Part shown: one piece after another, positions 11,514 to 22,686 of the stretch
Numbering within the stretch: position 1 is the first letter of the stretch
Layout of the letters: each line of letters opens with the position of its first letter
Source of the DNA: Gibbula magus
Taxonomy: Eukaryota > Mollusca > Gastropoda > Trochida > Trochidae
Assembly: GCA_936450465.1 (NCBI GenBank)
Contig: OW388296.1
Location: forward strand, 10,971,867 to 11,035,866
Direction: 5' to 3'
DNA length: 64,000 nt
Notes under the pieces: generated by a model
Told to the model about the DNA's origin: nothing
Seen by the model: only the letters and a program-made list of their open reading frames with translations
The model's database searches: none
Translations under genes and position numbers: made by a program

Positions 11514-11539
11514 ACCATTTTGTCTTAATCGTGAGAAAG

Positions 11540-12420
11540 GTCATGTAGGGGTCCATTAATAAGCGATTGTTCGGGGGTCGGAATAAAATGTACAAAATAC
11601 GATCCCCTAGATGCAAGGTATCTCCCAAGAAAATTTCAGCTTTGGGGGTATAGCAGTTCTGGAGGAGAAGTCGAAAATGTGAAAAATAAACAGATGACGC
11701 CTGACAACGGCCAATGCCATAAACCTATCAGGCCTGATGAGCTATAAATAGGTTCTACAATTTAGAATATCAATTGTCTACACAACATTTCAGCTCTCTA
11801 AACCTTTTGGTACTGGAGAAGAAGATGACAATAGGTTTTTCATGATCCCTGTGACCCTATGTGGGGTCATGGGGTCACGAAATCTAAAATTTAGAATCCT
11901 CAATTGCCAAGGAGTCTGCACGCAACATTTCAGCTCTCTAGACCTTTTGGAAATGGAAGAGAAGATGAAAATAGGTTAGATGTAATGACATATGGTCACA
12001 TTCGGATTCATAAAAATAGAGCCATGGGCTCTGTAGCTCATCAGGAACTGTATTGTTTAAAAAAACAAAATAAATTGTTCTCATCTTGTTCTAGAGCTTT
12101 TCATACTGGAAAAGAAGTCGAAAATAGGTTCTACAACCTATTGGTCAAGAAATCTGCACCCAATATTTCAGCTATCGAGACCTATTGGTACTGAAGAAGA
12201 AGACAAGCAGACAGAGTCGGCCATATCCCCCGCCTTTGGGAAAATTTATTGAAGAATAGTTGTTGAATAACAGTGACTATGAACCTTTTTTCAACTAAAC
12301 ACAACACACAAAATTTCAGCTCCTTAGACAAAGTGGTTCTGGAGAAGGAGACAAAATGCGAAAAGTTTACAGACGGCTGGATACTGTGCAATGCCATAAG
12401 CCCATCGGGCCTTTCAGGCA
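11540..12420 (+). repeat. Repeat family C array
   Basis: Repeated units carry GGGGTCACGAAATCTA, AATTTAGAATCC, TTGCCAAGGAGTCTGCAC, TTTCAGCTCTCTAGACC and GAAGATGAAAATAGG. The last unit runs into GCCATAAGCCCATCGGGCCT at 12394, where family A begins, so the terminal palindrome is cut. Confidence 0.75.
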
Positions 12421-13270
12421 CATCTACACATGATGATTGTCTAAGTTACATTTCCATGGAAACGGTCCAAAAATATAACTCGAAGAAGTTGAAAACCCCA
12501 AAAGGCACATCTACACATGATGATTGTTCCACACACCAAGTTTCGTTGAGATATATATGTCTTATAGTTTTCGAGTTCTGTTCCGGAAACGAAATTCTAG
12601 GTTACATTTCTATGGAAACGGTAAAAAAAATACTTCTAAGAAGTTGAAAACACCAAAAGGCACATCTAGACATGATGATTGTTCCACACACCAAGTTTCG
12701 TTGAGATATGTCTTATAGTTTTCGAGTTCTGTCCCGGAAACAAAATTCTAAGTTACATTTCCATGGAAACGGTGAAAAAAAATAACTCGAAGAAGTTGAA
12801 AACCCCAAAAGGCACATCTAGAAATGATGATTGTTCCACACACCAAGTTTCGTTGAGATATGTCTTACAGTTTTCGAGTTCTGCTCCGGAACGTTCTAAG
12901 TTATATTTCCATGGAAACGGTCCAAAAAAATAACTCGAAGAAGTTGAAAACCAAAAAAAAAACATCTACACATGATGATTGTTCCACACAACAAGTTTCG
13001 TTGAGATATGTCTTATAGTTTTCGAGTTCTGTTCCGGAAACGAAATTCTAAGTTACATTTCCATGGAAACGGTAAAAAAAAATAACTCGAAGAAGTTGAA
13101 AACCCCAAAAGGCACATCTACACATGATGATTGTTCCACACATCAAGTTTCGTTGAGATATGTCTTATAGTTTTCAAGTTCTGTTCCGGAAACAAAATCG
13201 GGACGGACCGACGGACGGACGGACGGAGCCCATTTCAATATTCCCCCCCCAACTATGTTGGCGGGGGATA
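12421..13270 (+). mobile_element. Repeat family A: ~152-bp tandem units, (ACGG)n, terminal hairpin
   Basis: Five units begin at CTAAGTTACATTTCCATGG-type sequence at 12440, 12597, 12749, 12896 and 13048 (spacings 157, 152, 147, 152). They are followed by a GGAC/ACGG microsatellite (13201-13227) and a strong hairpin at 13243-13268 (CCCCC, CCAAC, loop TAT, GTTGG, CGGGGG). The architecture matches what is known of molluscan pearl/DTC84-type elements and Helentron-associated elements. Small frames inside the units are repeat shadows. Confidence 0.8.
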
Positions 13271-14540
13271 ATTAAAAGAGGCTTTTAAGGTTGTGACCCC
13301 TGACACCCCATTTGGGGTAACGAGGTCACAAAATCTATAATTTAGAATCCCCATTAGCCAAGAAGTCTGCACACAACTTTTCAGCTCTCTAGACATATTT
13401 GAACTGGAGAAGAAGATGAAAATATTGGTTTTTAAGGTCGTGACCCCTGTGACCCTATTTGGGGTCATGGCCATGGGGTAACGAAATCTACAATTTAGAA
13501 TTTGCTGTGTCAACCCCGAGGACGAAGTGAACTTTGAAACCCTACTGGAACAGCTCAAGTTAAAAGATATAGCCAGTGTGATGCAACTGGGCAGGTTGAG
13601 ATGGCTCGGCACAGCACCAGCTGTATCTCGCAGATCAGAGAACTCAATGTTCCTGCACAACGGAGTAAAGGAAGACCGAAGCTAACATGGGATGAACTTG
13701 TGTCGCGCGACCGTGAGGCCTTGTGTATGGACTCAATAAACCGCCAGGATCGCCCAGTCTGGAGAAGTACACTCCGATCTCGACGGACAGACAGGCCTTA
13801 CCCGTGTTAGAGGACTAATCATGGCCTGGTTAATCTAAAACGGATGATGATGATGATGATGATGATGAAACCCCATTGGCCAAGGAGTCTGCACATAACT
13901 TTTCAGCTCTCCAAACCTTTCAGAACTGGAGAAGAAGATTAAAATAGGTTTTTAAGGTTGTTACCCCTGGGACCTTATTTGGGGTCACGGGGTAACAAAA
14001 TCTACAATTTATAATCCCCATTGGCCAAGGAGTCTGCACATAAAATTTCAGCTCTCTAGAGTTATCGCTTCTGGAGAAAAAGCGAAAAAAGTTTACGAAT
14101 GGACGGATGGACAGCCGACCGGACGGCGGACGCCATGCAATGCGTCGAGGTACAGTGGTTCTTGAGAAGAAGATGAAAATAGGTTTTCAGGTCATGACCT
14201 CTGTGATCTATATTTGGGGTCGCACGGTCACGAAATCTACAATTTAGAATCCCCATTGGCCAAGCAGTCTGTACACAGTATTTCAGCTCTCTAAACCTTT
14301 TGGAACTGGAGAAGTAGATGAAAATAGGTTTTTAAGGTTGTGACCCTATTTGGGGTCACAAGGTCACCAAATCTACAATTGCGAATCCCTATTAGCCAAG
14401 GAGTCTGCACACATCATTTCTGCTCTCTAGAGGAAGTAAAAAAAGCGAAAAGATTACGGATGGACTGGTGGACGGACGCCGTATGTCGGCCCATGCCATG
14501 AGCCCATCGGGCCTTTCAGACCTGATAAGCTAAAAATGTG
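13271..14540 (+). repeat. Repeat family C tandem array with two terminal blocks
   Basis: Several units of GTGACCCC.GTGACC, GGGGTCACGAAATCTACAAT, CCATTGGCCAAGGAGTCTGC and TTTCAGCTCTCTAGA. Two (ACGG)-like tracts occur (14098-14130, 14457-14478), and the end at 14500-14530 forms an ATCGGGCCTTTCAGACCTGAT-like hairpin. A LINE fragment interrupts one unit at 13500-13868. Confidence 0.8.
13500..13868 (+). pseudogene. 5'-truncated LINE (reverse transcriptase ORF C-terminus, RTE-like)
   Basis: One frame reads LLEQLKLKDIASVMQLGRL and then RWLG. After a frameshift near 13595 the next frame reads QRSKGRPKLTWDELVSRDRE. These RLRWLG and GRPKLTW motifs are typical of the C-terminus of non-LTR retrotransposon ORF2 proteins. 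It ends at a stop (13808) and a (GAT)n tail at 13844-13868, as in RTE-type LINEs. It sits inside a family C unit, split between TTTAGAAT and CCCCATTGGCCAAGG. The RTE clade assignment is inference. Confidence 0.75.
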
Positions 14541-14767
14541 CCCGAGAAACATTTAACTTTTTTATGCAGCCTTACATTTGTTAAGTTTAGGAACAAGTTA
14601 CACCCCTTGGGAAGTTAAATTTTCTGTTTAAGTTGCAGGTTATATGCCATAACCACCATCTACGCAGGTTGGTTATCTCATAACCACCATGGTCAGTTAT
14701 GAAGTATTCAACCTCGGGGAAAAAATGAACTTGTAATATTTAGATTTTTTTTTTATCAAATTAGAAA

Positions 14768-14862
14768 TGAAAGTTTTGCAAGTAACGCAAGTGGGAATCG
14801 AACTCTGAACCTCCATGAATCAAGCAGCGCCTTTGCCACTTGATCTACCGAGAATCCCCACA
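14768..14862 (-). mobile_element. tRNA-like SINE head or tRNA relic
   Basis: Read on the minus strand, GATTCTCGGTAGATCAAGTG is followed about 40 bases later by a B box AGTTCGATTCC. The cloverleaf is not convincing for a functional tRNA, so a SINE head is the likelier reading. Confidence 0.4.
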
Positions 14863-15242
14863 CCGTAGTAACATGTTCGCCTGGAAGTTGTTACTCAACG
14901 GAAGTGAACGAATATCTCTGCGAGAGGTCAGTTTACAAATGTGCATTTGGTGTAATTTTTTGTTGGATGAATCGGTTTTGAGGTATTTATGAGAAAAAAT
15001 GTTTCAGACTGTAAAATGGTGGACACCGGTGAATCCATAGACAAAAGATAATGTCATTATGTGCCCTCAGTCGACTGTTACATCACAATTTAGGTGTCGA
15101 ATTTCGCATGTGGAACTTACGTGTGTTTGATATTACCTTGCTTTCAGAAAATCCATAAAAGATACTCATATTTTTTTTACCATGTTGTGAAACATCCATA
15201 TATGGACATATATGCGAAATATTGAGACTAATTATTGACAAA
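14863..15242. other. No feature recognised
   Basis: No exon or repeat recognised. Confidence 0.5.
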
Positions 15243-16903
15243 CAAGAGAATTAGTGAGCAAAGCTCACTCATGATACCCCCGCTTTTACATTAACATTGG
15301 TCAAAGAGAAATGTTTGAAAATAGCAAAAGGGTATCAATGTTTAAACTTTTGTATGAAAAGACCATAACATATATTATTAAAGCAGAGTAAGTATTACAC
15401 CTCTAAGCATGTTTTAGAAGTAAAAGTCAAAGTGGTTTCGTAACATTTGAACAACTAGAAGAGCGTTTGCGGGACACCGCAAAAGCAGAGCAGCTCCGAA
15501 ACTTTGGGTCTCGCCTTTCCCTGTTCCGCCTTCTCCTCAGCATAAATAAAATGGGATTTTTTTTGGACCAAAATTTGTTCATTATTCAAGTTATTCTAAC
15601 AAGTTGAATCATCACTGGGGTCACTTTTCACAAGTTTGTTCTTAAAACCTATTTCTGATTTCAAAATTGGATCAAAGGATTAACATGGCCTGAACCAATA
15701 TCTCATGACCTTGACCTTGACCTTAGGATATCAAGGTCACACCATCACTGATTACTTTTCATTGTGTATAACAATCATGTACTGACTCAAAGTGTTCATT
15801 GTTAACATAAGGCATATTCACAATAGCATGCTTAAGTTGTGACCTTGCTGTGACCTTGACCTTTGACAGATTTTAGCGAAAACTTTTTCAAATCTTGGTC
15901 GATCTCCATAGTTGATATATACCAAATAAGAGCCTGACAGCACAAAAACGTTTGAAGTTATCATGTTTACAAGGATTATTGTAGTAATTAAAGCACTCAT
16001 GACCTTGACCTTTGACCTTGAATGTTAACATGTCAAAATCATTTACCAGATTTATAAGAAAGAAGCCATGTATATGAGGTGTTAATACCTTCTTGGAAAC
16101 AAGTAGTATTTGAGGTATGAGCGGAACCAAAAGTGTGACCATAGACGCGCACACAAAGACGCTTAAAAGTGGAAAATCTGATAAAATAATCATGGAATCT
16201 GAGGGAAACATAGAAAAGGCACATCTAGGGACCATAAAGTGTACATGTATAAAGTTTCATAACAATTGAACAAGTAGTATTTGAGTTATGAGCGGAACCA
16301 AAAGTGTGACCATAGACGCGCACACAAAGACGCTTAAAAGTGGAAAATCTGAAAAAATAATCATGGAATCTGAGTGAAACATAGAAAAGGCACATCTAGG
16401 GACCATAAAGTGTACATGTATAAAGTTTCATAACAATTGAACAAGTAGTATTTGAGTTATGAGCGGAACCAAAAGTGTGACCATAGACGCGCACACAAAG
16501 ACGCTTAAAAGTGGAAAATCTGAAAAAATAATCATGGAATCTGAGGGAAACATAGAAAAGGCACATCTAGGGACCATAAAATGTACATGTATAAAGTTTC
16601 ATAACAATTGAACAAGTAGTATTTGAGTTATGAGCGGAACCAAAAGTGTAAGCATAGACGCGCACACAAAGACGCTTAAAAGTAGAAAATCTGAAAAAAT
16701 AATCATGGAATCTGAGGGAAACATAGAAAAGGCACATCTAGGGACCATAAAGTGTACATGTATAAAGTTTCATAACAATTGAACAAGTAGTATTTGAGTT
16801 ATGAGCGGAACCAAAAGTGTTCCAGACGGACGGACGGACAGACGAACGGACGGAATCGTTGGTATTACTATATACCCCCTACCGTTGGTCGGGGGTATAA
16901 CAA
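15243..16903 (+). mobile_element. Helentron-like element, family B: 171-bp tandem units, (ACGG)n, 3' hairpin
   Basis: The 5' end has GTGAGCAAAGCTCACTCATG then ATACCCCCGC. Units repeat at exactly 171 bp (GGCACATCTAGGGACCATA at 16218, 16389, 16560, 16731), with conserved GAGCGGAACCAAAAGTG and GACGCGCACACAAAGACGC. Then come an ACGG-type microsatellite (16813-16850) and a perfect 9-bp stem, TATACCCCC (16871-16879) and GGGGGTATA (16891-16899), with loop TACCGTTGGTC. The upstream body (15690-16030) holds TGACCTTGACCTTTGACC blocks. No Rep/helicase is present, so it is non-autonomous; the Helentron link is by architecture only. Confidence 0.75.
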
Positions 16904-17329
16904 GAAAATGTTCATCTAACAGCATTTAGCATTGACATGTCATTGGCAAATCTCACTTTTAAACCGGCGTCGCTGATTGTGCAGCTGTATTCAATCACAA
17001 CCAATCAGGACACCCCAATTTTGCCAGTGAATTCAGGCTTTCTAGATCTAAAACAGAGGTAAAAATTGGAAATCTGAATGGTGTAACCTCTGTTGGAAGA
17101 GAATGCACTCATGTATAGTATAATACCCCTACCTTATTCTTCACAGAAGTTAAATCCCTTAATTTGAAGATTTGCATGAAAATGACCAGCTAATACTATT
17201 GATATTTGGTTTAAATACTAATAATGATAGATATTTTATCTAGTTATATAAAGAACTTTGTAACAATGTTTACCTCAAATTGAGATATCTTCATTGTCAT
17301 TGTTTTCAAAGTCATCTCATATAATTATT

Positions 17330-18290
17330 CTCCTCCAACATTATCAGTTGTGACCTTCAAGGTCACATAATCAATGATGACTGTTCATTGTGAACAACAA
17401 TCATGTAATAATTTAAAGTGTTCATAGTTAAAATATCAAGGCATATTCACAAAAGCTTGTGACCCTGCTGTGACCCAACTTCCCAATGCAAGGCATAACT
17501 CTTGCCAGTCTCCATTACTGGCTGATTTAGGCCTTGCAGTATTTCCTTAAAAAATCTGTGTTTAGAAATCCAGGCCCGCTATGCATTTCTGGTGCAGCGA
17601 TTCACTATCGTGACACAACAAAGCGAGGGAAATACCGCCAGGGTTAAATCAGCCAGTAATGCAAACTGGCAAGACAGATTTTAATTTGTAAATAGATTTG
17701 TTATTACCTTCATGGAAAAAGGTTATTTGGTGATTTCAGAACTGGTTACCCCTGACCATGTCTCGTGACCTTGACCTTTGACCATCAAGGTCACATTATC
17801 AGTGATCTCTTTTCATTGTGTATAACAATCAGGTAATGATTCAAAGTGTTATAGTTGAAAAAAGGCATTTTCACAAAAGCATTCTTAAGTCGTGACCTTG
17901 TGTGACCTTGACCTTTGATGGAATTTATTGAAAACCTTTTCAAATCTCAACCATTCTCCATACTTGATATACACCAAAAAAGAGCCTGATAGCATTTTTC
18001 AAGTTATCGTGTTTACAAGGATTTTTTCAGCGCTTTCAGAACTCATGACCTTGACCTTTGACATTGAATGTGAACACGTCAAAATAATTCCCTAGGTGTA
18101 TAAGGAAAAATCTATGTATGTGATGTGTTAATACCTTCTTGGAAAAAAGTTATTTAGCGATTTCAGAACTGGTGACCTTGACACTATTTCGTGACCTTGA
18201 ACTTTGACCTTCAAGGTCACACACTCATTGATCACCCTTCATTGTGAATAACTATCCTATGGTGATTTAAAGTGAAAATAGCTAAGATAC
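17330..18290 (+). repeat. Repeats rich in TGACCTTGACCTTTGACC blocks
   Basis: Two to three diverged units, each with AAGGTCACA, TTCATTGTG.ATAACAATCA, AAAGTGTTCATAG, GCATATTCACAAAAGC, TGTGACCTTGACCTTTGA and AATACCTTCTTGGAA. They match the body of the family B element at 15690-16080. A MITE interrupts the array at 17476-17684. Confidence 0.7.
17476..17684 (-). mobile_element. Long-TIR MITE (second copy at 31331-31552)
   Basis: CAACTTCCCAATGCAAGGCA and CCATTACTGGCTGATTTAGG open the element. GGTTAAATCAGCCAGTAATG and CTGGCAAG close it as inverted partners. The interior contains AATCGCTGCACCAGAAATGC on the opposite strand, as in the copy at 31331. The outermost 3' bases are lost. Confidence 0.8.
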
Positions 18291-18945
18291 AGCACCCTCA
18301 AATCTTTAAACGACTTTTTCTCCAAAACTATTTGAAACAGAACGCTAAAATTTTCAGAAGAACATCTTCATAACATCTAGATTATGGTGGTGGCACGTGG
18401 TCCTGTGCATAGCTCAGTCGACTGCTATCAGTTAAGTTCAGCAACAACGGGCGTGGCTCGCTGTATGGGTGGGTTAGCCGCCTCATTGCTGAATGAAAAC
18501 TGAGAGTTTGAAGGGTGATTCCCTGCCCCTCACTGAGACATGAGTTGAGAGGCTCATGGTGTCACCTTGGGCAAGGGACTTTATTCAAAATGTGCCTCTG
18601 TTCACTCTGCAGTACAATTGAGTACCTGGTTTGGAAGTGCAGGCAATGTGATAGATAACCTTCGAGCGCCTTAATTGGTAGCCCAGGTTGCATACTCCCT
18701 AGGGAGTTGAGAATGAAAAAGGAACGATGTTGGTCCTTACACCAGGGTAATAATGTGTGTAGCGCTTTGTGCATGGCCCTTTGTGTTGTGGAGTTCAGCG
18801 CGATATAAGTATCCTCATTATTTATTTATTAGATTAAAGTTTGTTCATTTGGTAAAAATCACTTTTCAAATATGGGCATGGCAGGATGTTAAATCAAATG
18901 TAAAAATAGAGGCATGATGGGCTCTGTATCTCATCAGGATTTCAT
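18290..18945 (+). repeat. Repeat family D copy split by a SINE
   Basis: CTCAAATCTTTAAACGAC, TTTCTCCAAAACTATTTGAA and AACATCTAGATTA precede the SINE. AAAGTTTGTTCATTTGG, AAATATGGGCATGGCAGG and GGGCTCTGTATCTCATCAGG follow it. The split family D copy is colinear with 5560-5790. Confidence 0.8.
18385..18829 (+). mobile_element. 445-bp tRNA-derived SINE with 7-bp target duplication
   Basis: TAGATTA occurs at 18378-18384 and 18830-18836. The head has an A box (TAGCTCAGTCGACTGC, near 18410) and a degenerate B box. The 3' end reads GCGCGATATAAGTATCCTCA then TTATTTATT, a metazoan SINE/LINE-type tail also seen at 42390-42420. It interrupts a family D repeat. Confidence 0.85.
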
Positions 18946-19019
18946 TGATTTATTATCTAAGGTTGAATATCTAAGTTATCTCAAGTACCGGTTTAATACA
19001 TTGTTAACAAGCAAGAAAT

Positions 19020-19535
19020 AGGTTTTTAGATATGACTCCTGTGACCCACATTTGGAGTCACAGGGTCACCAATCCTACAATTAAGAATCACCTTTGACCA
19101 AAGAGTCTCTACACAACATTTCACCTTTCTAGAGCTTTAAATACTTGAGATAAAGATGAAAATAGGTTTTTGGGTCATGACCCGTAACCTAGATTGGGGT
19201 CACAGGGTCACGAAATTTAGAATCCCCACTGGCCAAGGAATCTGCATACAACTTTTTAGCTCTCTAGACCTTTTGGAACTGGAGAAGATGAAAATAGTTC
19301 TTTAAGGTTGTGACCCCTGTGACCCCATTTGGGGTCATGGAGTCACGAAATCTACAATTTAGAATCCCCATAGGCCAAGGAGTCTGCACATGAAATTTCA
19401 GCTCTCTAGAGTTGTTTGTTCTGGAGAAGAAAGTTGAAAAAACAAAAGTTTACAGACGGACGGATGGACGGACACCGGTCACCATGGCATGCCATAAGCC
19501 CATCAGGCCTGAAAGGCCTGATGACCCTAAAAATT
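19020..19535 (+). repeat. Repeat family C array with intact terminal palindrome
   Basis: About three units with GACCCACATTTGGAGTCACA-type starts, followed by an ACGG-like tract (19450-19478) and the palindrome CATCAGGCCT GAA AGGCCTGATG at 19501-19523. Confidence 0.8.
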
Positions 19536-19610
19536 CACCAATTTTTGGTGAACAACATCTTTGTATGATGAAGACCACAACCTGAAAGTTTCATTTTTTA
19601 CTGTGAGAAA

Positions 19611-19832
19611 TCAGGGGCGGATACAGCTTTTTTGGAAACAGCGGGTGCACTTTTCCAGACCTCGAAAATGCCTTCAGTGGGGGGGGGGGGGGGGCTTCTA
19701 GGTGTTTAGTGTTAAAGAAATTTATTGTCGATATGTGGTGTATATGTATCATCTCCATCTCAAAAAGGGGGGGGTGCACCACTGTTTTGAGGTTCACTTC
19801 AATGGTCATTTTTTTAAAATGTCACTTGAAAA

Positions 19833-19870
<38 letters not shown>

Positions 19871-19921
19871 CGCACCCCTGCACCCCCCCCCCCCCCCCCC
19901 CCCCCTCTAGATCCGCCCCTG
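19611..19921. mobile_element. MITE with CAGGGGCGGAT ends and long G and C tracts
   Basis: CAGGGGCGGATAC and ATCCGCCCCTG are inverted termini, with GAAAT directly on both sides. The interior carries G16 (19679-19694), G38 (19833-19870) and C23 (19883-19905). Superfamily is uncertain: a hAT-like TIR but only a 5-bp flank repeat. Homopolymer lengths may be assembly artefacts. Glycine- and proline-rich frames here are meaningless. Confidence 0.75.
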
Positions 19922-20693
19922 GAAATACAGATTTTAGAGCTATTATAAAATTTAGGTTTTTCCTTCTTATCCCAGGTTATATCAAGCCAGCATAGAGACA
20001 CTGCCAGCCTATTACATAATTATATATAACCGTAGTTCAGAACCTTGCTTGCAAGAGTTTGTTTAGAGGTCATGCATTGCAACACAGGGGTTTATGTAAA
20101 GGTATATTTTTCATCTCAGAAACCAATGACCCTACAACACTCTATTTTTGAGGATATCGTCCATGTTTAGTGAATATCAAGAGTTCCAAATTTCAAGTCT
20201 TTTGCATAAAAAGTAAGAAAGTTATATAAAGAAAACTTTTTGTATTCTGCTAAGGTATCTATAGATTTAAAAAGTGTATTGTTATGTCTGTATCATAATA
20301 ATTACTGTATCGCAAAGCCAGAAAGCATATTCACTGTGGAGAGAACCTGTAATCTGAGCCACTTAATTACATTATCTTACCATGCTTCCTCCCTCCCTCT
20401 ATCCCCTCCCCTGCTCTCCATTTCTCTGGTTGTGTAATTTGATACAAGCAGTGCAGGTATTGTGACTAACTATGAATACAGACATCCAATGGCCCTTGTT
20501 ACATAATTTATTATTTTTATATTGAAATGACATCTTATAGAAAGTTTTATGTAAATACATGGGTGACAATATTTTAATTCAAGGCATTAGCAACAATGTG
20601 ACTTCTTCTATTGTAGTGTGTGTTTGTTGTATAATGATTTTTTTTTTACTCTTTAGTCTTTCCCAGTATTATTTATCAAAAGTTCATGAATAT
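19922..20693. other. No feature recognised
   Basis: AT-rich with one pyrimidine-rich run (20382-20426). No gene seen. Confidence 0.5.
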
Positions 20694-20701
20694 TATTCAT
20701 C

Positions 20702-21055
20702 TAGGGCTTGGACGGGTAGATTTTTTCTCCCTGGATACCCGACCCCCCTATTACCCTACCCTACCCGGATACCCGTTTTGTCGACCCTCTATATCTAATT
20801 TGTAAAATTTTGTAATAATTTAAACAACTGGCAGACTGAAGTATGGAGTTAGAAAGTTAAAACATAGAGATCCATGGATATTTCAATCAATTTTCATTTT
20901 GAATGACATTTGATTTAAAGATTGTGTTGGAATCTTCATTCACATTGCAATCTTGTTATGAAATAATATCAAATTAAACTGTTTTATAATGAGTCACGTG
21001 ATAATGACGGGTCTGGGTAATGAGATGGGTATCTGGGTTACCCGTCCCAGCCCTA
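20702..21055. mobile_element. 354-bp hAT-like MITE
   Basis: TAGGGCTTGGACGGGTA and TACCCGTCCCAGCCCTA are inverted termini. The flanks TATTCATC and ATTTCATC agree at six of eight bases, as for a decayed 8-bp target duplication. Confidence 0.75.
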
Positions 21056-22153
21056 ATTTCATCATAGATATTAAATGTCATAAAAAGTGAGTGAGAGGTC
21101 AGTTTGTTAGTTAGCTACAGCTAGAGTACTCAACCCCTGTGTATTTTGTCTCAGAGGTGCTATTTAGCAGCACAGGCCTTCGGGTCAATGCTTGTCACAC
21201 TATTAAAAAAAAATATTTAAAAAAAAGGTTGAGATGACCCCCCGATTTTTACGCCCTCAGAATGTATTAGTCTAGAAAAGGCTGGACACTTGGTTTTAAA
21301 AAATAAATTTTAATATTATAATATCAGTAATGAATAATTGAATTATTCTAAATGAATTCACTAAAGTCATTTATTGATAAAGAAAATATTAACCAACAAA
21401 TTTTAAATACCCAGATAAATATAGGGATGCTTCTGTTGAAATACATTGCATAGACAATAATTTTCCCTTCCATCATCTATGTCAAGAAAAGTATTTTCCA
21501 TTGACATGATATTAATTTCACATATTTTAAAAGATATTTGCCCAAGTTTCCAAAAATATCAAAGATAATCAATATTCTGCTGAATTTCATGCAAATATGT
21601 AAAATTCTGAGAGTCCACCATGAACATGTTTTTTATTTGGAAAGCCTGAGTAATTATCTAGTAGTAGGGAAATAGCCAATTATTATGATTATAGGATTGT
21701 TCTTATTTGTTTTCTGAACTAGTTTGCATAAGAAATACAACTGATTTAGCTCCCAAAATGTCTATTTCATTTGATTACGAGTGCAAAATCTTTGGATTGT
21801 ATGTTTCATCAAATTAAATCTAAAATAAAATCCAAACTAGTATTGCATATGACAAACATTTTATAAATTACAATAGTCCGATTTTTTTTTTTTAGGCCTA
21901 GTTAGGTTGTGTGTTACATGTATGCAGATCATCTACAGTCATAGGCCAAAAGTCTGTTTACTGTGACGTAATTTCCATAGATTTCCATGTCTATTGCGAG
22001 AATAATACAGAAGCTTATTGCCACGAAAACAGGTAACACGACAATTGCAGTGACACTTTCACTAGTCTAATGATCATTCATGACTTTTCTAGTGCGTTTA
22101 CAAACCAATTCAATGACTTGTATGGATTGTAAAATTGTCTGAATTTACCTTAC
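21056..22153. other. No feature recognised; putative intron of the minus-strand gene
   Basis: AT-rich, with no exon-like segment on either strand. If the exon at 22154-22273 is real, this is its first intron. Confidence 0.4.
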
Positions 22154-22273
22154 TTGGCTTATGAAAAGCCGATCCGAGCAGTTCCAATCATCGGCATTCG
22201 TGTAACTCGCTTCTGATTCTCCATGTTGTTCTGGTTCTCCATATGCGTTGCTTCGCTCGGAATAATCTCCCAT
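22154..22273 (-). CDS. Candidate first coding exon of an unidentified gene
   Basis: ATG at 22273-22271 opens a 40-codon frame starting MGDYSERSNAYGEPEQHGES and ending DDWNCSDRLFISQ. A consensus donor CAA|GTAAGG follows at 22153. The segment is GC-richer than its surroundings and hydrophilic, with no signal peptide. An upstream in-frame extension exists (the open frame runs to 22480) but reads into transposon-like sequence, so the internal ATG is preferred. No downstream exon was found at lower coordinates within the window, and the protein is not recognised. It could be a chance frame. Confidence 0.45.
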
Positions 22274-22419
22274 GATATCCTCCAATAGTAACCATCCAAA
22301 GTTTCGAGGGATGTATACTTTTACAACACGCGTGTAGATCCGGAAAATAAACGCGAATCCACCGGAAACTGGTTTCTTGTCGAAAACTCGGTCGCATGCG
22401 CGCGGAAGCAGGACACCAG

Positions 22420-22686
22420 TCTGGTAGCGATATAGTCGATTTGTACTTATGTTAGCTTTGGTCGCGCTATAGTCATACAATACTTATGAAATCATTAGCG
22501 CTACCGGCAAAAAAGCTATATCTTGAAAAAATAAATTTTTCTAAAAAATTAGTTGACATATCATTTTAAAATGACTCTCCTATTCAAGTTCAGTAATATT
22601 TATTTTCCAAAAATATTTTAAAAAATATATAGGTCGGTAGCGCTATAGTATGGTTTTGTGGCGGTAGCGATATAGGGTAGTTAGTT

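Noticed and set aside
12273..13170. Series of small open frames (RYVL..FSRVLFRK type)
   Set aside because: Same frame repeated in every family A tandem unit; a repeat artefact with no start, splice or domain support.
13253..13660. 135-codon minus-strand frame
   Set aside because: It spans the family A end, family C units and the LINE stub, three unrelated repeats, so it cannot be one gene.
19702..19995. Gly-rich then Pro-rich open frames
   Set aside because: They are translations of G and C homopolymer runs in a MITE.
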